Below, piece by piece: positions 32,690-44,445 of a DNA stretch of 64,000 bases (positions within the stretch are counted from its first letter, which is position 1; each line of letters opens with the position of its first letter). Source of the DNA: Panicum virgatum (lineage: Eukaryota > Streptophyta > Magnoliopsida > Poales > Poaceae). The DNA is taken from contig NC_053141.1 in NCBI RefSeq assembly GCF_016808335.1, positions 25,844,261 to 25,908,260 of the forward strand, read 5' to 3'. The notes under the pieces are model-generated. The model saw only the letters and a list, made by a program, of their open reading frames with translations, ran no database searches and had not been told where the DNA came from. The position numbers and the translations under genes were made by a program.

Positions 32690-32965
32690 AACCTTCTCTT
32701 AGGTGAATAAGAGTTGTAACCTTCTCTGAGGTCAATGAGGGATGTAACCTTCTCTGAGGTGAATAAGAGCCCTAACTTTCTCTGAGGTGAATGAAGGTAG
32801 AAACCCAATAAGGTGATAACCTTCGTTGTAACCTTCTCTGGAGGTCAATAGAGGTATAAAACAAATAAGGTGATAACCTTCGTCGTAACCTTCTCCAAGA
32901 ACTTCGACCTTCTCTAGGTCAATAGAGGTGGAAAACCAATAAGGTGATAACCTTCGTCATAAGCC
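32690..32965. repeat. Minisatellite of 'AACCTTCTCTGAGGTGAATAAG' type units
   Basis: Degenerate head-to-tail copies of 'TAACCTTCTCTGAGGTSAAT' fill this stretch, first about 32 bases apart, then in a longer pattern with 'AATAAGGTGATAACCTTCG'. It lies inside element E. No coding sense is seen. Confidence 0.75.
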
Positions 32966-33358
32966 AAGTATGATAACTCTGCATTTTTGGAAGAGAAATT
33001 ATCCTCAAGAGAGGGGTTAGTGAGTTGATTTCACTATATTGGACAAACTAGTTGGAGAACGAGACTGCTTAGAGCACGTAGATACAATAGCAAATAAATA
33101 TTATTGAGCAAAGTTTTTTTTTGAAGGATACACCCTGATCGGAGGTCCTTTTGCATGAGTATTGGACTTTTATAATTGATTAATAACCTTCATTTGCTGG
33201 TTGACGGTAGAGGTTACAGCTGCATGGGTTTTTGCATGACGCACGCTGAGCTCATGCATGCACGTGGAGGTTGGCATTTGCCACGAGATCGCTGGCTCGC
33301 TGCTTGTCAATGATGTTGAGCTCGAAGCGAAGGTTGCTGCTTGTCGTAGAGATTCTTG

Positions 33359-33545
33359 TTCGCCGTGGAGGTTCGGCTCGCCGCAGAGGTTGTTATCGAC
33401 GACCGCGAAGATTCAGCCCGTCGCGGAGCTTCAGCTTGCCGAGGAGGTTCGTGTTCGCCGTGGAAGTCCGGCTCGCCCCGGTCCCCGGAGGTTGTTGCCG
33501 ACGACCGCGAAGGTCCAGCTTGACGCAGAGATTCTTGAGCGCTGA
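33359..33545. repeat. Two tandem copies of a 95-base unit in element E
   Basis: The unit beginning TTCGCCGTGGAGGTTCGGCT at 33359 is repeated from 33454. Both contain 'GAGGTTGTT.(T/C)CGACGACCGCGAAG'. The second copy ends shortly before solo LTR F. Confidence 0.7.
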
Positions 33546-33591
33546 TGTCTAGCGCTGCCTGCGAAGCTTCCTTTTGCTCCTGCGGAGGTTC

Positions 33592-36500
33592 TGTGACATC
33601 CCAGAGTTTTAAAATGCTAACCAAGAAATAATAAACACAGAATCATGCTTAATAAACAAGAACAATTCAAATTATACATTTCTTTTGTGAAATAATATAT
33701 GTGTGTGTTTGAATATGCATGTGTATGTGTGTATATGTGTATATGAAAATAGGTGAGAAAATGAAGTTTTGCACATGAAATGACGAGTTCTTCAAATCAC
33801 AATTTTTAAACGTTTAAATTATCTTTCAAATTGTAACAAACAAGTTTTAAAAATAAATTTCAAACCGTTGCTTAAATGGACTTTTACCCAAAACCAATTT
33901 TATAGATTTTCAAATGACAAACAACTTTCGTGTTCAAAGTTTTTCGTTTGGCCACACAAAAATGGGAGAAAAATTTGAATTTCGAAGCGTATAGGACCTT
34001 TTCAAATGCACTCAAATTTCAAATTTTATCTTTCAAATTAGGCTTCAAATGAATTTGTGCCTGATACGAAAGTTGTAGTATTTGAAGTTTTGAACAACTT
34101 TTGTATTCAAAAGTTTTTCGTTTGACCTCGGGAGCAAGGAGAAAAACTGAATTTACAAACTGAACTTTGGAACTTCGAGTTAATTACGAGTCTGCCCTCA
34201 CCATCATCTCCTCCTCCCTGCGTCCCCTGCCTACGGCGGCGCTGTACGCCGCCGGCACGCCGTCTGCGCCACGCGTCGCGCCTCATCCGAAACCGCCTTC
34301 CCCGCCCCCGGTTTTGCCCCACACCGGCATCCCTGGCACCTTCCGCACTCGCCACGCGCCCCCGCGAGTGCTCTGCTCGACACGCCGCCAACGCCGTCGC
34401 CATCTCGACGTTGGTGCCACACGGTGCCCAGCCGGTGCAGCTCTCCGCCGCTCAAGACGTCTACGAAGCCGACTTCGCTTTCTCCTTCCCTTGCTCCCTC
34501 ACTCCCCAGAACCCCAAGCCGAGGCTCCCTGCTCAGCAACGCCGCCGCCCGCCGTTGCTCGCCGCCGAGCCCACCTCCACGCGAAGCCCCCTCGTCCGCT
34601 CTTCCTCGCCCCCAACCAAACCCCTAGCTAGTTTCCTCTCTGCATCCTGCAGCTCCTCGGCCCGGCCACCGTCGCCCAGCCACGCCGGAACGCCGCCGCC
34701 GGTGAGCAGGGCCACCGCCGCCCCTACCTCTCCGTGGAGACCCCTCCTCCGCCCTCCCTCGGCTCCAACCGACATCGGGAACGGCTTCACCTCACCCCAA
34801 CGGAGCTCCAAAGCCCAGCCACCCCTGCCCATGGCCGCCGAAGCGCCGTCGCCGCGGGCCAGACCCGCCGCCGCCCCTTGCTTCACGCCGGCGAGCCCCG
34901 TCCGGCCATCCCCGCAAGCCCCGAGACCACCCACCGGTGCGCCTCGACGCCCTCTCCCTTTTCCCCAACATCTCCCTCGCCGCCGGCAAGCAAGCACGCC
35001 GAAAGCCCGGCCGCCGCCGGTCCTCTGCTCTGCAAGTCCGGTCAGGGACCTCCCTGCAAAGAAAACAAAACTCCCAGGGGTTAAACTGCAAAGTAGACAT
35101 GAACATTAAGCTGCAAAATTTGAAATTCAATAACAATTCGTAGAAAAATCTGAAAAATACAAATTCAAGTGTTTTGGAATCCTTGAAACTAGATCAGCAA
35201 CTTTTGTTACATCCACTTTTACTTTTGACCAATAGTTTTATCTCTAGATTAAATATTAATTTAATCCACATTTGAATGTATCTCAAGTTCTACCCATGAT
35301 ATTTAGTTTATTTTTGGACAGTGTGCTACACCATAAATGAATAGCTTACTGTAAAAATTTGAGGACATTTTGACGAATCTAGCTATATGTTTCATTAGAT
35401 CTTGGTTTATGCCTATGTTAAATATAATTAAATCCACAGGGTTCTATATTAGTTTTCTTGAGCTGAAAGTTTTACAGGAGCCTTACCTTAGTTTCTAGAT
35501 GATATAGAAAAATTTTGGGAACTTTTAGTAATGTATAACTAGTCGTTTTGATTTATTTATGAATAAATTTGTAAATAAAAAACCCTAGTTTCCTTCATTA
35601 GAAAAATCTCATATTTTTAATAGAGCTTGGTTTTCAGAACATGATTATGTCTATAAAATTTTAGCCACTGAAACTAAGTAGTTTACTCTGTAGATTTGTA
35701 GTTAGATAAATGCCTAGGAAAGGAATCTAAATTCCTATGCTTGGTGTATAGCTCAATAAATTATGAAAACTTTACCACAAGCTCATCTTAAGGAATCTAA
35801 CCTAATGGTCAAATTTCATTACTAGCACTTACATTCCCTAGCCCGGAGAATTATTTTTGGGTAGAAATGTTTTTTCTGTACTAATATAAAAGAAAAGCAA
35901 CACACCCAGCTCTTTTATGAGTTAGTATAGATAAAATTCCTACTCTATAAATGACTGACCAGAAAATGTTAATTAAGAAGTTTCACATCCAACTCACTTT
36001 ATGTTAGACTACAACTTTATCGTGAAGGAAAAATAATAATATCTATATTGTTGAGCAACTCGGAACTTTGCATTCATACATATGCATTGTTGCATTTCAT
36101 TTAGGTACGATAGATGTACCACGTGAAGGATGTGATATTGGAACCGAGCCAGAAGACGGTGAATTGTGGACACGTCTAGAAGATGGACGGATGGATCTTG
36201 ATGTGCATGACCGAAGGAAGATGCTCGCTGAGCAGTTATTCTCTAACAAACATTGACCTAGTGTTAATTCCAGGCAAGCTCCGGAGCATGTCCTATCTAT
36301 TTTAAATTTATGCAACTTATTATTCATATCTACTTGTGCATTTAAGTTCACAGGAGTTGTTTGGAACCTTAGCTGCATGATCCTAGGTACCTATCCTTGA
36401 ACACTAGTATGTGTAGGTCACTAGTTGGCTAGGCTAATGGTTTCGGTAGAAGTCGAGTGATTTTCTGTTACTCGCGAGAATTATAGGAGTTCAATGTCTA

Positions 36501-37565
36501 CTACATACTGCAACTATAAGGCTTACGGATAGGGTTGTGGTACTTGTGATACCCCGTCTGTTTAGTGAAAATGGATAAGGCCGTAGTGTGTGGTAGTGGT
36601 GGTTAAGCTTTTGAACGTACTAACCACATGCCAAGAAATATGATAATCGGTAAGCTTAAGTAACTGATCGGCCCGGCGAGTGGACTTCTCTGTTCCCTCT
36701 TTGAACATTGTTCTCATACGGCCACATGCGAGTGCAAGAAGGCGCACGCGGGGCGTGGATTCTTATAGTCGAGGTGGGTGACCCTGATCCACAACCCGAA
36801 AAGAAAGGGAAAAAGTCGTGTGGGTGACTTGGTTCTCATACGTGTGTGTTAGGTCTAAGGCTAGGTTAACAAATTCGATTTGAATCGTCCGCTTCTCACG
36901 GTTTGGGACTGCTTAACCCTTTTGCCATAGAGTAAGAAGTGAAAGATGATGATGATGAATATGGTTGGTTGGATGATGAAAGATAATTGTTTTCTATCAT
37001 GTATGCTGTTGGATAGATGCTCAATTAGAATGATTAATTGAACTAGAACCTGAAAGCTAAAACTTGAAATTAAGGATCTACTCTTACTGTTTTTCGGCAA
37101 AACAAATCCCTCAAGCCAAAAGCCTTGCATGTCTAGATAAAAGGGCTAAATATACCCTTAGTCGGGTAAGCCTTGCTGAGTATTAGTATACTCAGCCTTA
37201 CTTGTGCCTTTGTTTTTCAGGTGGTACATCTGAGGATGTGGCTGACGTCATGTACGGGCTTCATCATGACGTCTTGTTTCGTCGCTAGACTATCGTTCGT
37301 TTTCCGTCAAACTTAAATTTTGTTGTACTTTTATAAATTCAAACTTGGTTTGCAATAATAATTCAATTTCATACTCTATGCTGTAAAATTTGTGGAATGT
37401 TGTATTCTCTGGACTGCTTTGTCGATCCTGTTTCAAGTGGTTTAATCAGGATTTTACCCGACAGTACTGCCGGATTACTCCGTTTTAAGTGCGTGTTAAC
37501 CCTAATTACCGTTTTGGTGATGATTAGCGCACTTAAGCCGGTTTATGTCAGGCGGTTCTGCCACA
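33592..37565 (+). mobile_element. Solo LTR F of a giant-LTR Gypsy element, inside element E
   Basis: The start TGTGACATCCCAGAG and the end GGCGGTTCTGCCACA give TGTG/CACA termini over 3,974 bp. The flanks GGTTC (33587-33591) and TGTTC (37566-37570) match at 4 of 5 positions, so this is an LTR-LTR recombination product rather than a fragment. The first part is AT-rich, then a GC-rich block (34190-35060), then AT-rich to the end. TGACGTCA occurs at 37243. 'TGTGACATCCC' starts are typical of RIRE3/RIRE8-like (Tekay) grass Gypsy LTRs. No protein is encoded. Confidence 0.82.
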
Positions 37566-38602
37566 TGTTCCTGCCGGCCTTGCGATTTTGCGAAGGTGGT
37601 GGGCTGGTGGCCGAAGCTTCTTGCATGGCTTCAACATGGATGATCGAAGGTAGCAACCTGCATGCTTGTCGTTGTGCTTCGTTGGCAGCTTTGCTGCTGG
37701 TCTTGGGGCGATATCATCCGGTCGATGTGCGTCTGCAATCTGTATTGGCACCTTCGATTCATGAGGTGTTAGATAAATGTTTCTGCATCTGTATCGAACT
37801 AAGAGTGAAATACTATTATGCACAGACGCATGTAGACTGAAAAGCAAGGAGCAAAGGTTCTAGCCATATTTGGCTTATGCGTCAGTGACGTGGGCCTCAA
37901 ATTAGCTTGGCTTGGCTTGGGGCCGGGTGTGCACAGGCATGATGCGATGCCAAGATTGGTTGGCTCGATATATACGTCAGAGCGAAGGTGATGCGAAGAT
38001 GATGACAAGCTGTCGAAGTAGTTGGCAGCTTCGATCCATTCGACGGGCGGCTTTACAAATTGCCGGCCTGCAATCTTGTTCTCGACCTTCGATAGATTCG
38101 TGAATTTTTCTCTGGATCCACCTATGCTAGGCTGGGATAAGTCATCATAAGAAAAGCCTCGGAGGTTAATCATTATTAGCTCGTGGCTCTAAAGTTGAAG
38201 CCTCGGCCGCTAGCAACATAATTTTTTGCAATATTTTTCACAAAAGTAAGTCACTTATCTTGTCGAAGGTGCCCTGCAATTGGTTTTAGATTTTTTGTAA
38301 CTAGCTAGTAACCATCGATGACTTGTTCGAAGGTGCTGGACCTGTTCTTGGCCTTTTGACTTTCGGTATAAGAAGGTAAGTGCAGGCGATTGATCGAAGG
38401 TAAAAGATGATGACGGGTCCTTGAGCTCTTGCCACTCGACACCTTCGGCACCAGGAGCTCACGGCCTTTTTCTTTGCTCGGGCCGAAGGTTAAGAAGGTA
38501 GTGGGGTTCTCAGGAAATATTGGATTGCTCATCACAGTAAGCTTCTCTTCTTTGTGGGCATCGAAGGTTGTTTACTCGAGCTAAGACCATGGTGGGTGCC
38601 GC

Positions 38603-38959
38603 TGTTGGGGATCGGACGAGCCGAAGCCAAACAGAATAGACAAAGAGTGGTGAAAGCTCAATGTAATAACCTTAGGAAGAGAGGGAGAGCAAGCCAAGTG
38701 AGCAAATAAGCAAGAGGCCAAAAGTCCCCACCTCCACCCCATGGTGTGCTATTTATAGGGAGGAAGAGATGGCTGTTTATATTTGTTCCATTGGTGGGAT
38801 CGAATATTATAAGATGGTCCTTAAAGTTTACAAATAGGTCCCTAGAACCTGCAATTAAATCCCTAGATCTCATAAACTAGCCCTTAGACCTTCTAACTTA
38901 GACTCTTTTACACAAAGGGGTCCCTAGCCTTAGGTGGCAGCCAAGGCGCACCCCCAACA
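38603..38959 (-). repeat. LTR of element E (right)
   Basis: 357 bp, same ends as the left copy. In minus orientation this is the 5' LTR. The primer-binding-like sequence lies directly left of it (38583-38602). Confidence 0.92.
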
Positions 38960-39257
38960 TTATACATTCCTATTTTTTTAATTTGGTTCAAACTAATGTT
39001 TGAAAACTGAAACTTCTGCTCACCTGTCATGGCTCGCAAGCATGTTTCCTTTTCTTAAGCAAGTATGCAAGGAAATCTAATTCTTGAAGTTATCTTTTTT
39101 GTACAAATGGTGATTATCTAAAGAATACCTTAAGTACACCATTTGTGGTTGTAGGAATCTCTTAAGCAAGAATTTTACAAAAAAGCCATGGAAAAGTAAC
39201 ACAACAACAACAAGTCACTGCATTTTGACCATCAGCTCTGTTCTATATGCTAACTGA

Positions 39258-39420
39258 AGCAATGAACAGGAGGCCGGGTTGCTTTTAAACATCAAGGAGC
39301 ATGTTCTTGTTCCTGAGCACTAGATGCTCTCAAATGAGGAGAAGAAGACACTATTGGAGCGGTACAATTTAAAGGAAACTAATTTTTATTTTGGAGAAAT
39401 ACTGGAGGCAGGCAAGACGC
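39258..39420 (+). pseudogene. RNA polymerase subunit RPB5 fragment (captured)
   Basis: From about 39273 one frame reads 'AGLLLNIKEHVLVPEH', then TAG, then '[19 protein letters not shown]', the segment that opens the conserved C-terminal domain of eukaryotic RPB5 (shared subunit ABC27). After 'LKET' similarity ends and the frame stops at a TGA (about 39424). A full RPB5 is about 205 aa, and roughly 40 residues remain here. The in-frame TAG stands in place of a Gln. It is one of three gene fragments in the Helitron, all on the + strand, and cannot make a working subunit. Confidence 0.82.
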
Positions 39421-39522
39421 TGCAATGATATTCCATTTACTTTGGGTTTTAGTTTTTTTCTTTTTCTTCCTTTTCTGATTGTGAACGTGATGGTTTATGC
39501 TTCATACATTTGTCTCCTGCAG

Positions 39523-40463
39523 CTCATCGACGGAGATGGGGTCTTCAGTGTCACAGCATTGGAGAACTTCATGAAGGAAGTTAGATTGGGCGAATGCGGG
39601 CTCTCATATGCTGCTGTATCAATAATGGGGCCCGCAAAGTAGTGGTATGGGTCTCTCATTTCTATTGCTTCTATTCTGTTTACTGGATGCTTCTGTTGTC
39701 TGAATGCACTGTCTTCCTCATTTCTTGCAGGGAAAAGTATGCTTTTGAATCATCTTTTTCGCGCCAATTTTAGGGAGATGGATGCTTCAAAGGAAGGTAT
39801 GCGGATTGTCCTTTATATTGTCAGTATAAAGTTTCTTGCATTTTCTGCAGCCTGTTCTTGTCTAATTTAACTAGCATTTCTTGATATGTTCAGGTCACAG
39901 ATTACCAATGGTATATGGTTGGCAAAGGCCCAAAACATTGAGCCATGCACCCTTGTAATGGACTTGGAAGGAACTGATGGAAGAGAGGAGAGAGGTAATA
40001 AAAATGAGCATACCTCCAATTTGGGAGTGTTTTGAACATGTACTTACTAGGTCGCAAAACCATAGACGGCCTTTTTTAAAAATATAAAATAACCAAACAT
40101 ATTTTTTTCCCCATTTCACATGACTGGATTATTCTGAACTTTGGTAGGGATAGGGAATCTCATATAAACCCGGTTTATTTTTTGCATTCAGCTTATAATC
40201 TTAAGCATGTTAGCCCCTTCTTACTGACTTCAGATTTTTATCGATTTCAAGTGGAAGGAGGCCTCTGGCTTGTTGACTAAGACTCATAATTTGAGGATGA
40301 CACAGCCTTTGAGAAACAAAGTGCTCTGTTTGCTTTGGCCGTTTTGGACATTGTATTGATCAATATGTAAGTTTGTTTTTTACTGCTTTATGGTTGTTTG
40401 GCCTATTATTCCCTTGCCCAGCTGAGCAAATGTTTTGTTTTCCTTTCTAGGTGGTGTCATGAT
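39523..40463 (+). pseudogene. RHD3: RHD3/SEY1 GTPase fragment, first exons (captured)
   Basis: Five exon pieces with introns retained: 39523-39644, 39731-39796, 39894-39994, 40296-40366 and a stub from 40451. They read '[20 protein letters not shown]', '[15 protein letters not shown]', 'GKSMLLNHLFRANFREMD', '[20 protein letters not shown]', 'DDTAFEKQSALFALAVLDIV', 'WCHD'. This is the N-terminal GTPase domain of ROOT HAIR DEFECTIVE 3, an ER membrane-fusion GTPase. One extra base in the P-loop codons (39638-39644) and a frame change at 39895-39915 destroy the frame. Similarity ends after 'WCHD', about one sixth of the protein. The splice signals are still visible, so genomic DNA, not cDNA, was captured. 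Confidence 0.88.
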
Positions 40464-40716
40464 TTTTGTTTTCCTTGCACTAGAATAATCAGTTAAGAGA
40501 ATTACACAAATTAGAAACTTCCTTTCGAAATGCACATGTAAAGGCCAGCAATAATGCCCCTTGTCTTGTGATCTATATGTGCCTCTTTGAATATCTAGGT
40601 CTTATATTTGAGTGTTTTGACACACATGGTTTTTCTTCCATGCATATGTGTGCATACAAATTCTTGAGATAATTAAATCAGACTTGTCTGCCTTGTGTTC
40701 TTCTTTTGTCTTACAG

Positions 40717-42390
40717 AGATGAAAGATGTCATGGAATTATCCAAGAAAGCACGGCTTGATCTTTCCTCTACTGCTCAGCCTGTGAAACCGTTCGACAAAC
40801 CTGCAGCCAGAGCTCCTGAGGATAAGCCTGCTAGAAATATTCCATCTGCAGAGAAGAGTCAAATTCCTCCAACAAGCCTGGCTGAAAATTTCATGCACAG
40901 TATAGGTGGGGATGTATTGATCAAGCCTGATAACTCAGACACTGCAACACATATGTCTACGGTGTACACATTAGCTTCTATTGCAGTGCCGAAGACGTCT
41001 ATGGTTGACACGCCAACAAATGTGCGTACATATTTTGCACCGTACTTGATAGATAGAATGATACTTGGGATACTAAGTTAACGGATTTTGTGGCTTGGAG
41101 TTCTGGATGTCAGGTAGTATCTTCTATATATTGTTCATTGATGACGAGCAATTTCTAATGTTTCTGTTGGTTGTGATAATAAGCATTTAGGGGTTGGGGA
41201 TCCCTGTTGATAAACTGGTTGCCCAATTCAAATTGTTTATTGGATTTATTACAGATATGTCCTTGCCTCGTGTATACCTTTATTATATTACTGCTTATTA
41301 TTTTTTATAGATATAATTTTTTATTTGTTATAATATAATTTTGTAGTCCAGCTTTCTAAATTTTCCCTATTGGATGTTGACTTGATGGGTAATGTTTTTT
41401 TAATAAAAAATACCTTTCTTTTACGTCCTCCGTAATGAATAATTTCGAGAAGTTAATGTAATTGTATATATTTTTTATCTACCCATTTGATGCTCACTAA
41501 CACGAGATATATATTATTGATTTGTCCACTTGGCTATATTCTTGATGAAATTCTTATAACATGGAGTACATTAGGTTCCTGTAGAGGTGATGTATAATTA
41601 GTTTCAAACAAGTACAAGTTCAGCTCCTGGAGGACTCCTCTCTCCAGAGGTACTTTTAATTGCCAATGCAATTTTTTAGTTTTTTATCCCTGGTAGTTAG
41701 ATCATGAGGCCTTCCAGAGTGGCTATGGCAGATTGAAAAAGGGTGTCTCTTGTAAGGAGTGGTTGTAGGGATCAATGCTGATCAAGTGCCAACATCTTGC
41801 ACATTTTTTACTGAATAGTGGCTAGGTATTTGAAACCTAAATAAATAAACTGGAACCTACATGCATATTTGTTATTTGAGTTGTTTTATGATGTTGCAAG
41901 GTACCCAGGGGTACCACCGTTAAAAATATCAGCTGTTGATTAAAATGATTATTTTAGGTATCAATTTGTTATGCAAAGTGTATCATAATCTTGTCTCATG
42001 TTATTTCATACAAAGTGTATTATGCTGGCAGTTATTAATTAAAATATTCTCTTGTCTTGCCAAATAGGCCAATGCCAGCTCCAATAGTGATATCTATGTG
42101 AGCAAGGCCCATGATGTCATGACAAATGTGATTGCAAGGGGTTCAACAATGAGACAAGATGTTGTGAACAAGGCTAAAGCATTTGATGAGAAACATCAGT
42201 TGAGAGCTAATGCATCAGCAAGGATCAATTCCTCTGATAAGCGTGTTGGCCTTTCGCAGAAGATAAACAATGGGATATCAGTTGTCAATGGAAAGGTGAA
42301 ATCGGTAGACCAAAGGTTACATGTTTCTGACAAAACAATGGCTGCTTTGCTGGGTGCAAAGTGTAAGCTTAATAATACAGGCTCTGCTGT
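40717..42390 (+). pseudogene. BPA1-like RRM protein fragment, C-terminal exons (captured)
   Basis: Exon one (40717 to about 41031, after the acceptor TTACAG) reads 'EMKDVMELSKKARLDLSSTA' and a Pro/Ala-rich linker. Exon two (42068 to about 42390) reads 'KAHDVMTNVIARGSTMRQDV', 'KAKAFDEKHQLRANASARIN' and 'KVKSVDQRLHVSDKTMAALL'. This matches the C-terminal half of plant RRM proteins of the BPA1 (binding partner of ACD11) group. The N-terminal RRM and the last part ('NRYV..') are missing. Both exons are open, so the fragment could still be translated as part of a chimeric transcript. The intron (about 1 kb) is longer than usual and may hold inserted sequence. Confidence 0.75.
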
Positions 42391-44300
42391 GAGGATTTAT
42401 CTTGCCTGCACTATTAGCTTTGTTTATATTCATTCAGTTTTGGATTATATCTCTTTTGTGTGAAACATATATAAAAATCTTATTTATCTTTGATCTTGTT
42501 ATGTGGTCCTATCTTTCATATTTAAGGTCAAATTGGCAATCCTCCTATTTTTGAATTTTTCCTGATCTTGCTAGATGTGTGAGTAGTTTCTTGTTGATCG
42601 ATTTAATATATTTTCTCATTCTTTGTAGATCAATGAGCTTCTCTTAAAGTAACAATGGCCTTCATGGTAGGAGTACTGCTAGATTAATTTTTCTACAGTT
42701 GCTTATGTTAAATAAATTGTGCAGATGGCATGCAACACAACTGTTTGGTCAATGCTTGGGAGGAAGAGGTCGGCAAGGGTGGAGCCAATGGCAAGGGTGG
42801 GTAGCAGGCAAGCGATGTACCGGTTGATCTGCTTGTATCGGTTTGTGCCCTTGCCACTCCTAAAGGCTCTACTGTTTACAGGATCCACTGCTTTCTCACT
42901 TGAACAGAACACATGGCTGAGTTTGGGTCAAGCACTAGATCATTTGGCTAATTACAAAAATATCTTAGAAAGCATGACTATGAATTCACATCCTTTTCAA
43001 TCCTAAGAAGCTGGTATTTATCCTCCATGGCCAATAATCTGGTTAATGTTGCATGTTATTCATTCCACTCACGATGAGATGTTCCACTTAACTCAGGAGC
43101 ATAAGAGAAAGTTGTTTCACTTGCAGGTTATTCATCCCACTAACATGGCTGCAGTGTTGTTTCAATTGCAAAGCAATATTGATAAGAAAATACATGGCAG
43201 GTTTATAAACTTCAAGCTAAAAAATATTTCTTGTGTTGTTTGTCGATGAATTATATTACTACTAGATTCTTCTATTTTTCCTTCATAGGCTTATTGAGGA
43301 CAGTTCAGTAATAGAACATGCCTGGTATGATAAGAATTTTTTTTGGTGATTTAAGTAGCTGAACTTTTATATTTTATTCATCAAAACTACTACACACGGT
43401 TTCTTAGTATAAATGAAGCCCTAATTTATTTATAGAAAAATTTAGGCATTGAACCCAGTCAATTTAAGGTTCAAGCATTTATAGAAAAACTGCTACACCT
43501 GAATTAAGGTTAGGGGTCACACTTTGCTAATGTGCAGATTCATAGCAAGGTTGTGAAATATGTAATTTCAAACCCAGTCTATTTAAATCATGTTCTCCCA
43601 ATTATTTACATGGATTATCTTCCTGCCCTTATATTTCAAAATACTACCCTATTGTCAAAGAGGTCTACTGTCTAATAGGTATGCTATCAAACATATTAGT
43701 TTCAAATTCCAACTTTTGAATTAGTTTCTAATTTTTGTATTGGATATCCAGAGCAATATTTTTCAGATGTCATGGCAAGGAGGGGGCAAGGTCTGGTGCT
43801 ACTACCTGGACATCATATTAGATTGTAATTTCAGTGAGATCATGTAGTGTGATGTGAGAAATGTCTTCTTCATCCATTGCCATGGATGGATGACAGACCA
43901 AAAGGCAGTACTCGTGGGGTTGTAGCACTTTTATAATGTTCTATCCAATTCAAGCTTTTAAATTTATTACTTTGTGAGAAACCAAACTACCGAGTTGTAC
44001 TCACATTTTCTTATCCCAAAGAAGGAACCAAGTTGAACAAGATTCCTCTTCTCCGTCACTTAAATGTTTGTTGATTGTTATGTGCGTGGATTTGTTGGAT
44101 GGACACAACACACAACCTTATTAAAGATACATATAATATAATGTGTGGATGAAAATAATTATGGTATGGATTATGATTTAAGCTAAATTGTTGGTTAATT
44201 AATCTAAATATCTTGTGTCCTAGGTTGTTTATATAATTGTCACATATCAATCACTGCTTTAAATATAAAGTGGTTATTTTCTGAATTTTTTAAAATATGT
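42391..44300 (+). other. AT-rich 3' part of the Helitron
   Basis: About 1.9 kb with no recognised gene. An open frame at 42719-43006 has no familiar motif. Possible splice signals are scattered, and the stretch may be further captured intron or intergenic DNA. Confidence 0.4.
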
Positions 44301-44302
44301 AC

Positions 44303-44445
44303 ATGCCGCATGCGGATTTATGCTAGAAATCTCTTGATTTTTTTTTGCGAGGGAAATCTCTTGATTTTTTTTGCGAGGGAAATCTCTTGATTTTAAAACA
44401 TGTGTGTGCCGCACATGGACACTGCTACAACCTTCTTATGCTAGG
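44303..44445 (+). repeat. Two Helitron-3'-end-like motifs and a 26-base tandem repeat
   Basis: CCGCATGCGG followed by CTAG lies at about 44307-44329. CATGTG..CACATG followed later by GCTAGG lies at about 44401-44445. Between them (44326-44396) nearly three copies of 'AAATCTCTTGATTTTTTTTGCGAGGG' stand head to tail. Each hairpin-CTAG pair resembles a Helitron terminator. Confidence 0.5.

Larger units (their letters stand above)
29075..38959 (-). mobile_element. Non-autonomous LTR retrotransposon E with nested solo LTR
   Basis: Two 357 bp LTRs (29075-29431, 38603-38959) begin TGTTGGGG and end CCCCCAACA. They are flanked by the perfect duplication TTATA (29070-29074, 38960-38964) and differ at about 13 positions by eye. 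The minus-strand TATA (CTATAAATAG, near 29224) and the PBS-like start 'GCGGCACCCACCATGG' beside 38602 point to minus orientation. The internal region (about 5.2 kb without F) has no gag or pol. It is full of 'CGAAGGT' phrases and short tandem arrays. This is a LARD-like element that needs proteins from elsewhere. Confidence 0.88.

Noticed and set aside
32690..32965. CRISPR-like array
   Set aside because: Repeats are degenerate, spacers are not distinct, and the DNA is a plant nuclear retroelement. It is a minisatellite.
34411..35109. 232-codon ORF
   Set aside because: Lies in the GC-rich block of solo LTR F. Low complexity and no family resemblance.
42719..43006. 95-codon ORF in the Helitron tail
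   Set aside because: No recognisable domain and no supporting splice context. Expected by chance at this length.
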